NCBI GenBank assembly: GCA_903923395.1
Contig: CAIXXM010000146.1
Span: forward strand, 62,001-126,000
Direction: 5' to 3'
Origin: an uncultured Acidobacteriia bacterium
GTDB lineage: Bacteria; Acidobacteriota; Terriglobia; Bryobacterales; Bryobacteraceae
DNA: 64,000 bases
Numbering within the stretch: position 1 is the first letter of the stretch; every line of letters starts with the position of its first letter. The translations under genes and the position numbers were made by a program. Below are positions 34,194 through 41,327 of the stretch, in pieces. The notes beneath the pieces are model-generated. The model worked only from the letters and a program-made list of their open reading frames with translations. It did not search any database and was not told the DNA's origin.

Positions 34194-35453
34194 CTACTTC
34201 TTGTAGACAGTGCCGCCCTTCATCACGAAGCTGACTTTCGTCAAAGCCGAGATGTTTTCGAGCGGGTTGCCGGGGACGGCCACGATGTCCGCCAGGTACC
34301 CGGCCTTCAGTGTTCCGATTTGCTTTTCCCAGCCCAGCAGCCGGGCCGCATTTACGGTGCCCGCCTGTACAGATTGCAGGGGCGACAGGCCATACTGCAC
34401 CATCAGTTCGAATTCACGCGCCTGCGTTCCGTGGGGAAAGGGGCCGACGTCCGAGCCCATCACGACAGGCACACCGGCGGCGATCTGTTTCTTGAACTCT
34501 GCGGCGTGGTACGCCATGCTGCGGCGGCGGGAGGCGCTCGCGGCTTCAGAACCGGCGTGATCGGCAAAATACTCTGAGATGGCGAAGGTCGGCACCACGG
34601 GAATCCATTTTTCCTTCATCATGCGCATGGTCTCTTCGCTGAGTTGCGTACCGTGATCGATGGACGAAACCCCTGCCTTCACGGCCCAGCCTGTGCCGGG
34701 TTCACCGTTGGCGTGGACCGCAACCACTTTCCCCACGCGCCCTGCTTCCTGCACAGCCACGCGCAGTTCCTCTTCGGTGTATTGGTAGGGGGTCTTGAAA
34801 ACGCCGTTCACCAGACTGTCGCGGCCGGTTTCGTAGATCTTGATGAAATCAGCGCCTTCTTTGAACTGTTGCCGGATGACCTTGACCAATTCCGCAGCAC
34901 CATCTGCGCGGGTAGCGTTGGAGAGCAGGTGTTCTTCGGGGTTGAAGTTATTTGTGTCTTCGTGGCCTCCGGTAAGGTCCACGGCATTGCCGCTGATCCG
35001 GAGGCGGGGCCCCGGGATCATGCCCTTATTGATGGCGTTGCGGACTGCGGTGTCAGCGGATCCGGCACCCTCCGTACCCATATCCCGCTCGGCCGTAAAA
35101 CCGGCCATGAGGTCCTCTTTCGCGGCAAGCAGGGCGATGATGGTGCGTTGCGGGACGGACTCTTCGACGGTCTGCAAATCCTCGGCGCCGGGGTGCAGAA
35201 AGAGGTGGACGTGCGCATCAATCAGGCCGGGGAGCAGCGTGCGGTCCCCCAGATCAATGACCTCTGCTCCCGCCGGGTGGTTGACCTTGGCACCAACTTC
35301 CGCAATGTGGTCCCCTTGCACGAGAATTTCGCCAGGTGCGGTGATCTTGCCGGACTCCACGTCCAGAAGACGCGCAGCGTGCAGAACGGTGGCCTTGGGG
35401 GCCTGGGCGAGGGCGATGGTACAGAACAGAATTGCAGTGAAGATCAGGCGCAT
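34194..35453 (-). CDS. exported amidohydrolase (imidazolonepropionase/prolidase-like)
   Basis: A 419 aa metal-dependent amidohydrolase. A signal peptide begins at the ATG giving MRLIFTAILFCTIALAQAP; a longer in-frame opening is unlikely. The metal site HVHLF follows LLPGLIDA. A metal Lys/His region (ADFIKIYETG), VVAVHANGE, SIDHGTQLS and VMGSDVGPFPHG complete a TIM-barrel amidohydrolase. The type is common as Xaa-Pro dipeptidase-like secreted hydrolases in Acidobacteria. Substrate unknown. Confidence 0.9.
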   Translation of the reverse strand: MRLIFTAILFCTIALAQAPKATVLHAARLLDVESGKITAPGEILVQGDHIAEVGAKVNHPAGAEVIDLGDRTLLPGLIDAHVHLFLHPGAEDLQTVEESVPQRTIIALLAAKEDLMAGFTAERDMGTEGAGSADTAVRNAINKGMIPGPRLRISGNAVDLTGGHEDTNNFNPEEHLLSNATRADGAAELVKVIRQQFKEGADFIKIYETGRDSLVNGVFKTPYQYTEEELRVAVQEAGRVGKVVAVHANGEPGTGWAVKAGVSSIDHGTQLSEETMRMMKEKWIPVVPTFAISEYFADHAGSEAASASRRRSMAYHAAEFKKQIAAGVPVVMGSDVGPFPHGTQAREFELMVQYGLSPLQSVQAGTVNAARLLGWEKQIGTLKAGYLADIVAVPGNPLENISALTKVSFVMKGGTVYKK

Positions 35454-35496
35454 GGATTTACGCCATGTTACCGCAAACTTGCGTCGCGAACTCTGG

Positions 35497-35997
35497 CTAC
35501 TTATCGCGGAACAAGCGCGCGAACGCATCCCGTGCGTCATCGGCGGTGCGCGGCGGCGGCGTGTTCAGCGTGGGTGCCTGACGGAGTGCAGGCTGGCCAC
35601 TCCCGCCGGCGTTCGAAACATCGCGGGCCACGGTGACGCGGGGGCGGAATTGATCGCACGAGTTGGCCTGGTCTTTCACGGCGATGCGCACCAGAATGGG
35701 CTTCAGGCACTGGAACCGCGTGGAGGGCTCAAAGTTCGAACATTGCTTGCAGCAGTGCAACGCGACAGAACATTTCGGGCACGTGCCAGTGAAATCCGTT
35801 CCAGCAGGCAGCGTCGTGGCGCAACTGTAACAGCGCGAAGCCGTGACGGTTTGCACGAGGCGGGGCAGTCTCGGGCCGGTGATGTCTATGGAGGGCTTGG
35901 GACCCTGCGGCTTGGGACGGAACCCGTTGCCGTTATTGCTGTGGTTTGTACCGGAATCGCTGTAGCCGGCTTGTTTGTATTTGCGGTCGGAGTCCAT
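35497..35997 (-). CDS. zinc-ribbon-like protein of unknown function
   Basis: A 166 aa protein. A low-complexity Gly/Asn/Pro N-terminus leads to a Cys-rich core with nine cysteines: CYSC (56, 59), CPKC (73, 76), CCKQC (82, 83, 86), and Cys97 and Cys114. This layout suggests one or two zinc sites. The C-terminal tail ends DDARDAFARLFRDK, a short amphipathic helix. I know the type from Acidobacteria but not its function. The amidohydrolase follows on the same strand after 43 bases. Confidence 0.72.
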   Translation of the reverse strand: MDSDRKYKQAGYSDSGTNHSNNGNGFRPKPQGPKPSIDITGPRLPRLVQTVTASRCYSCATTLPAGTDFTGTCPKCSVALHCCKQCSNFEPSTRFQCLKPILVRIAVKDQANSCDQFRPRVTVARDVSNAGGSGQPALRQAPTLNTPPPRTADDARDAFARLFRDK

Positions 35998-36300
35998 GAA
36001 GACTTTCTAACTCCTGAATTTCATCAACTGTTGAGGCGTCGGGGGAACAGACGGGGCGTCCGGACGCTGCTGGAGATTTCAAAAGGGGTTACTGCATCGC
36101 GGGGGTGGCTCAGCCAGGGGTTTGCTTGCCGGCCCACACGGGTGTTACACAACATTCTTACCATGCTTTTCTGTCCATGTACAGGGGTGGTGGAATTTGT
36201 TTTATCCGCAGGGGTGGTTTCCGGCACTTTGTGAAGCGGTGAGACGGTATGTTTCAGGGTTGTTGAAAATCGTTCCGGCGCGGGCGGGTTATGCTGAGAT
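35998..36300. other. non-coding gap
   Basis: About 300 bases between the divergent zinc-ribbon gene and the cytochrome/copper-oxygenase gene. I see no convincing open frame, RNA gene or long inverted repeat in it. Promoters for both flanking genes must lie here, but I cannot place them. Confidence 0.5.
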
Positions 36301-37587
36301 GTGATTGATTTACTGGCGTTTCCGCTGCTGCTTGCCGCTGTTCCGCGCGCGCCGGTCTACTCCACTGACGTCGCGCCCATCCTCTTGCAGAACTGTGCTG
36401 GTTGTCACCACGCGGGTGAAGTTGCGCCGTTTCCTCTCACCACGTATGAAGACGCGAAGAAGCGGGCGAAGTTAATTGCAGAGGTCACACGCACCCGGTA
36501 TATGCCTCCCTGGCAACCTTCCGGGCCGCCCCATCACTATGCCGGGGAACGCCGTTTGAGTGATGTCCAAATCGCGACACTGGCCAAGTGGGCAGAGGTT
36601 GGCGCGCCGGAAGGCAACCCCGCGAAGACGCCCCCGGTACCTGCTTATTCAGACGGCTGGAAGCTTGGTCCACCGGATTTGACCGTTGCCCTGCCGAAAC
36701 CGTTTACCATCCCCGCGGAGGGTGGCGATGTCTATGAGTGCTTCACCGTTCCCATGAACCTGGCGAAGACGCGCTATCTGCGGGCGTTTGAGTTTCGTCC
36801 CTCCAACCGCAAGGCCGTGCACCACGCCATTCTGTTTACTGACCATTCCCGCGTGAAGCTGGACGCATCTTATCCCTGCTTCGGCACCATTGGCACCTTG
36901 CCTTCCGCGGGCTTGGGCGGCTGGTCGCCGGGCAATGGACCCACCAGGATGTATGAGGACGCGGAGATCACGGTGGAACAGGGCTCGCGGCTCATCGCAC
37001 AAGTCCACTATCACCCTTCCGGCAAAGAGGAACAAGACCAGTGGCAGGTGGGCTTGTACTTCACAGACAAAGCGCCGTCGAAACATGTTGCAGATGTCGG
37101 GCTGAGTTCCAAGTTGATCGACATACCAGCCGGCGAAGCGCACTATGTGGTGCGGGATCACTTCGTGCTCCCCATTGCTGTTTATGCCGTGGGAGTTATT
37201 CCGCACGCGCACTACGTTTGCCGCGGGATGCATGGCTGGGCAACTCTGCCCGATGGTCGGAAGATTGACCTGTTGACCATCAAAGACTGGAACTTCAGCT
37301 GGCAGGATCAGTACAGATACAGCAAGCCAATCCTGCTGCCGGAGGATACACGTGTCGAGATGGAGTTCGTATATGACAACTCGGATGCAAACCCCCGGAA
37401 CCCGCACCGTCCCGCGCAGAGAGTCACCTGGGGCGCGGGCGTGGAAGATGAAATGGCAGGCCTGCATATTCAAGCCATTCCCGTGCACATGGAAGAGCTT
37501 TCCGAATTAGGAAAAGCACTCTGGGGGAAAGTGATGCGGTCTGTAGGTGGAAGCTTTTACAGGTTACCCGCGACGCCGCCGCAGTAG
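36301..37587 (+). CDS. c-type heme plus copper type II monooxygenase-like protein
   Basis: A 428 aa exported protein with a GTG start. The N-terminal domain has a heme c motif (NCAGCHHAGEVAPF, Cys32, Cys35, His36) and the distal block RTRYMPPWQP. The remaining about 300 residues resemble the two-lobed PHM-type copper monooxygenase fold, with candidate copper ligands in KAVHHAILF, AQVHYHP and IPHAHYVCRGM. Heme-to-copper electron transfer within one chain is plausible. The substrate is unknown. The gene ends 31 bases inside the convergent phosphopantetheinyl transferase gene. Confidence 0.82.
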   Translation: MIDLLAFPLLLAAVPRAPVYSTDVAPILLQNCAGCHHAGEVAPFPLTTYEDAKKRAKLIAEVTRTRYMPPWQPSGPPHHYAGERRLSDVQIATLAKWAEVGAPEGNPAKTPPVPAYSDGWKLGPPDLTVALPKPFTIPAEGGDVYECFTVPMNLAKTRYLRAFEFRPSNRKAVHHAILFTDHSRVKLDASYPCFGTIGTLPSAGLGGWSPGNGPTRMYEDAEITVEQGSRLIAQVHYHPSGKEEQDQWQVGLYFTDKAPSKHVADVGLSSKLIDIPAGEAHYVVRDHFVLPIAVYAVGVIPHAHYVCRGMHGWATLPDGRKIDLLTIKDWNFSWQDQYRYSKPILLPEDTRVEMEFVYDNSDANPRNPHRPAQRVTWGAGVEDEMAGLHIQAIPVHMEELSELGKALWGKVMRSVGGSFYRLPATPPQ

Positions 37588-38132
37588 TTTGGCACCGGCA
37601 CCGCGCCATCTGCGGCAAGGCTGGCGAAATGCCCGGCTGGCGCTGCGATGACGATAGTCCGGACCTCTTCCGCCACGGGGTCAAAGAGCGCACCACCGCG
37701 CGCCTTGGAGGCGGCTTCACGAAGCGTCCACCGCTGGTGCTGCGCGTCACGGTCCGCGGGTATGTCTTTTTCGCCCAAACGCTGCAGCAGCTTGCCGATA
37801 TCTGTGTTTCCCCGGAGGCGTTCGATATCTATCCCCACAGGAACATCACGGGACACAGCAATCATGGCGTATTCGTCACAGTGCGAAAGGTTGAACTGCA
37901 GGCCATCGGTGAAGGGTTTGCCGTGGTCATTGACGTGGAAGAGAATGTCGAGCGGAGGAATCTCCAAATAAGTGGCAAGAATGGTCCGCAGCGCCGAATG
38001 TGCGCGTGTCCAGCGGACGCTGGAGATCTCATGTACAAACCTCGCGGCGCGCTGCTGTTCGGCTTCCGACAACACCACTTCCCGGGGTTCCCGCAGGTCT
38101 ATGGTCCAGATATCAATCAGCGAGGTGAGCAC
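37557..38132 (-). CDS. 4'-phosphopantetheinyl transferase (Sfp-type)
   Basis: A 191 aa enzyme that converts apo carrier proteins to holo form by transferring phosphopantetheine from CoA. The GTG start is preceded by GGAAGA and overlaps the upstream gene end by 20 bases. Motifs are NLSHCDEYAMIAVSR, VGIDIERL (metal Asp/Glu) and WTLREAASKARG. The last corresponds to the W-x-x-K-E-A motif with Arg in place of Lys. It is somewhat short for the family. It closes a four-gene operon whose first gene encodes a carrier protein domain, its obvious target. Confidence 0.88.
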   Translation of the reverse strand: MLTSLIDIWTIDLREPREVVLSEAEQQRAARFVHEISSVRWTRAHSALRTILATYLEIPPLDILFHVNDHGKPFTDGLQFNLSHCDEYAMIAVSRDVPVGIDIERLRGNTDIGKLLQRLGEKDIPADRDAQHQRWTLREAASKARGGALFDPVAEEVRTIVIAAPAGHFASLAADGAVPVPNYCGGVAGNL

Positions 38133-40065
38133 GGATATCTTCCAGTAATTCCTGCCCTGCCTGTTCCAGATATAAGTGGCCGCCCGGGAACATACGGAGC
38201 GAAAAAGCCCCGGTCGTTTCTTTGCTCCAAAGCTCCAGATACTCCTGTGGAACACCGCTATCTTCCGCGCCGCCATAGACGCGCAGAGGTAGCGTCAGAA
38301 TCTCGCCCGGTTGATAAACATATCTTCGGTAGAGTGCCGTGTCCGCGCGGAAAAGAGGCAGCACCGCTTCCAGAACCTTCTGCGGCCGCCCTGGATTCAT
38401 TCTTGCCAGACTGGCCAGCAGCTCTTCGTCCGAAGGATCAGGGCTCACCTGTGTTCTTAAGTGCGGTGCCCTTGCGCCGGAAACAAAGAGTTTCTCCGGC
38501 AGCGGGCCACCAGCCTTCTGCAGCCGGCGGGTAAATTCAAAAGCCAGTCCAGCGCCCATGCTGTGACCGAAGAAGGCGAAGCGGCCTGTCAACTTCGGTG
38601 CCACATGTTCCATCAAGGCATTCAGCATCGCTTCTGGTGTTGCAAGCGGCGTCTCGGATGCGCGGCCTTCCCGCCCCGGATATTGCACCGCTGTTACGCC
38701 GGACCACTTACGGAAAACGTTGGGCCCCGTTGCGGCGTAGGGGAAACATATTAACTTGACCGGACCCGGTGCGCCTTCCATTGGCACCAGCCAATCCGCC
38801 GCGCGCTTATTGCGGATTTTCAGCGCCAGCATCTTCTTCTGTTCCAGCGTTAGTGCGGCGGTAACAGAGCCCTTCACCGGACGCGGCTTGCGCTTGGGCA
38901 TTTGCTCGCGCAGGTAGTCTTCGAAGGGTTCGGCGGTGAGATGTCTGGCGTAGTCCAATGCGGCTTTGCGTGAGGCTGACGCGATTTCATTCCAATGGGC
39001 TTCATCATGCGTCAGGCTGGCGGTCGCTTCGATCCACGGTGCCATGTTCTGGGGCGGTGTCTCGCCTTTCGGCACCATCTGCTGGTCAAGACTGCCATGA
39101 AAGCGGCCGATCTGTTGGACGGGAAGGATATAGGGTACGCCCAGCTTCGCTTCGCCCAGTCCCCCGGTGTCACTGGCAATTACCGGGATTCCCCGCAGCA
39201 TGGCCTCCTGCACTACGCGCGCCCGGGCTTCTGCCCAGATGGAAGGCACCAGCAGGACGCGTGTACGCTCAAAGACCACGTCGATGTTATCCACGGGTTC
39301 CAGAACGGTCACGTTGGGCAGGGCATTCAGTTTGGCAAGATCTTCATCTGTCGTGCCCCAACTTCTAACGCCGGCGAACTTGGTGTCCGGCAATGCCCGG
39401 GCGATATCGAGAAACAGATCAATTCCTTTGACCAGACAGGGATTGATCAGCGTCACGAACTCATTACTGTAACGTCCGCGCTGTGGCCAGGGGCCGCCAT
39501 CCATCAATGAGATAGGGAAGTGGATTGCCGGAATCCCGCTGTGCTCCCGGATATAATCCGCGACATACTGACTTACACCCACCACGCCATCGGCTTCCCG
39601 GATGGAGTTGGTCTTTTCTTCACTCGGAAACGCGCAATCCGGACCAAAAGGAAGCGCGACAGTCGCGCGGCCGAAGTAGACCACAAAAGCATTACTTTCC
39701 AATGCGGCCCGCAGCAGGATTTGCGCTGTATCATCCGTGGAACATACGATGACGTCGGGCTGGAAGGCTTCGATTTGCCGCGCAAAATAAGCCCGCAGGT
39801 TCGGACTCTCCGTGCAGGTATGAACATCCACGCCATGCAGACGGAAACGGACCACCCCGTGCTCGCCGATATACGCGGAGATATCGCGCTTCGCCAGATC
39901 GCTGAGTAATTCCCTGTGCGCTTCCGGACCATGCGCCGCGGTGCGTGCCACAACACTAACGGCGTGCCCGCGTTCCGCCAGCGCCTCCATAAGCAGGCGG
40001 TTGGACTTATCGCCGCCACCCTGCGCGGGATAGTAAGTCGAGTTATGGGCCAGCAGGAACCGCAT
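38113..40065 (-). CDS. glycosyltransferase fused to type II thioesterase
   Basis: A 650 aa two-domain protein. Residues about 1-395 are a GT-B/GT4 glycosyltransferase (MRFLLAHNSTYYPAQGGGDK, VPSIWAEARARVVQEAMLRG, IPVIASDTGGLGE). Residues about 406-420 form a basic helix (LTLEQKKMLALKIRNKR). Residues about 430-650 are an alpha/beta-hydrolase like type II thioesterases of NRPS/PKS systems, with nucleophile Ser502 in GHSMGAGLAFE, an Asp in YGGAEDSG and a His in PGGHLYLE. Such thioesterases release or proofread acyl groups on carrier proteins. The fusion suggests that sugar transfer and release occur on the same tethered substrate. It starts 1 base after the neighbouring glycosyltransferase stop. 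Confidence 0.87.
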   Translation of the reverse strand: MRFLLAHNSTYYPAQGGGDKSNRLLMEALAERGHAVSVVARTAAHGPEAHRELLSDLAKRDISAYIGEHGVVRFRLHGVDVHTCTESPNLRAYFARQIEAFQPDVIVCSTDDTAQILLRAALESNAFVVYFGRATVALPFGPDCAFPSEEKTNSIREADGVVGVSQYVADYIREHSGIPAIHFPISLMDGGPWPQRGRYSNEFVTLINPCLVKGIDLFLDIARALPDTKFAGVRSWGTTDEDLAKLNALPNVTVLEPVDNIDVVFERTRVLLVPSIWAEARARVVQEAMLRGIPVIASDTGGLGEAKLGVPYILPVQQIGRFHGSLDQQMVPKGETPPQNMAPWIEATASLTHDEAHWNEIASASRKAALDYARHLTAEPFEDYLREQMPKRKPRPVKGSVTAALTLEQKKMLALKIRNKRAADWLVPMEGAPGPVKLICFPYAATGPNVFRKWSGVTAVQYPGREGRASETPLATPEAMLNALMEHVAPKLTGRFAFFGHSMGAGLAFEFTRRLQKAGGPLPEKLFVSGARAPHLRTQVSPDPSDEELLASLARMNPGRPQKVLEAVLPLFRADTALYRRYVYQPGEILTLPLRVYGGAEDSGVPQEYLELWSKETTGAFSLRMFPGGHLYLEQAGQELLEDIRAHLAD

Positions 40066-40066
40066 G

Positions 40067-41326
40067 TTATTGACCTGTCTTCTTCAGCTTCCGGAGTAAC
40101 AGCGCGCGCTTTTCCGGTGTTAGGGCTTCGAGTGAGACTGCGGGTTTCACCGGTACCGCCGCCGCAGGCTGCAGACTTTCGAGCCAGCGCTGCAACTCGC
40201 CCGCGTCGAGATGATTGACGAACTGCACGGCTGCTTTGCGGGAATCCCCGGAAACCTTCTGATAAGTATCCTGGTTCTCCAGCAGCGTGCTCAGCCAAAG
40301 GTTCCACACAGCGCCGTTTTGCGGCCGCACGACGGGCACTGGCATATGCCGTTCATCGAAGCGGTCTTCATACTTGATAATCGGCGAGACGGGAGCCAGA
40401 TAACTCACGCCCAGAGTGGATTCCGAAAGCCCCCCATAATCACTTGCGATCACCGGAATGCCCCGCAGCATGGCCTCCATCACGATCAGGCCAAAACCTT
40501 CGTACCAAAGGGAAGGCATGAGCAGTATTTGCGTTTCGCGCAACACCTCGTCAATGTCTTTCACGGCATCGCGCAAAGTCACATTGGGGATGGCCCGCAG
40601 CAGTGCCTCATCTTCACCCGTGGTTCCCCAGCCGCGCAGGCCCGTGAAGGGAACTGCCGGAAACGCACGCGCCAGATCCGCAAATACACTGATGCCCTTC
40701 ACGGCGCAGGGGTTGATCATGGTGACCGTACCCTTGCCCCAGTTCTGATAAAACGGCCACGGAGCAGCACCATACATCGGCGGATGAATTACCTTCGACT
40801 TCACGCCGACAAACTTCTCCACGTGTGCCGCGACGCTGTGGCTGATGGTGACGATCCCGGCCGCACCGCGCAGGAGCTTGGTGGCCGTCTCATCCTGGTT
40901 CCAACTCTCCGTCCCGAAAGGAAAGAACTGCGGCGTATGACCGAGATAAACCACTTTGCCCGGAGCGGAGCGGAAAGCCTCCCGCAACAGGCCATGGCTC
41001 AGGTCTTCGGAAGACACCAGCACCCAATCCGGATTCCACGTCTCAATCTGCGCCCGCAACACCAGCGGCCGCGCTGCAGGTGCGTCTACGTTGAAAAAGC
41101 GGATACCTTCCGGCGATACGGTTTCCGCACCGCCTTCGAGCGACTGTCCGCGAAGTTCAGCCTCGAAGCGGGCGCGCTCCTCCGGCGTGGTCTTTTCGGC
41201 GGCAGCGGCGACCACCCTGCACTCATGCCCGTGCGTGGCCAGATGCCGCAGCCAGACCAGATTGCTGCGCGTCGAGCCACCCCTCGGCGGAACATGTGAC
41301 GCATTCGAGGCCAGCAGTACCTTCAA
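40067..41326 (-). CDS. GT4-type glycosyltransferase with linker-like C-terminus
   Basis: About 419 aa. The N-terminus is MKVLLASNASHVPPRGGSTR if the TTG at 41326 is used, about 10 bases after GGAGAG. A GTG three codons upstream (41335) is the alternative but sits too close to that site. It is a GT-B fold with PSLWYEGFGLIVMEAMLRG and IPVIASDYGGLSE for nucleotide-sugar binding. It ends LTPEKRALLLRKLKK, very like the helix found between carrier and condensation domains in NRPSs. It overlaps or abuts both neighbours and is paralogous to the glycosyltransferase half of the next gene. Confidence 0.86.
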   Translation of the reverse strand: MKVLLASNASHVPPRGGSTRSNLVWLRHLATHGHECRVVAAAAEKTTPEERARFEAELRGQSLEGGAETVSPEGIRFFNVDAPAARPLVLRAQIETWNPDWVLVSSEDLSHGLLREAFRSAPGKVVYLGHTPQFFPFGTESWNQDETATKLLRGAAGIVTISHSVAAHVEKFVGVKSKVIHPPMYGAAPWPFYQNWGKGTVTMINPCAVKGISVFADLARAFPAVPFTGLRGWGTTGEDEALLRAIPNVTLRDAVKDIDEVLRETQILLMPSLWYEGFGLIVMEAMLRGIPVIASDYGGLSESTLGVSYLAPVSPIIKYEDRFDERHMPVPVVRPQNGAVWNLWLSTLLENQDTYQKVSGDSRKAAVQFVNHLDAGELQRWLESLQPAAAVPVKPAVSLEALTPEKRALLLRKLKKTGQ

Positions 41327-41327
41327 G

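Noticed and set aside
34840-36234. A 464-codon plus-strand frame across the amidohydrolase and zinc-ribbon genes
   Set aside because: It runs antisense through two real genes and a gap. Its Ser/Arg-rich translation is typical of antisense GC-rich DNA.
35998-36300. Short frames in the gap before the heme/copper protein
   Set aside because: No ribosome-binding site, no conserved-looking composition and no structure; treated as non-coding.
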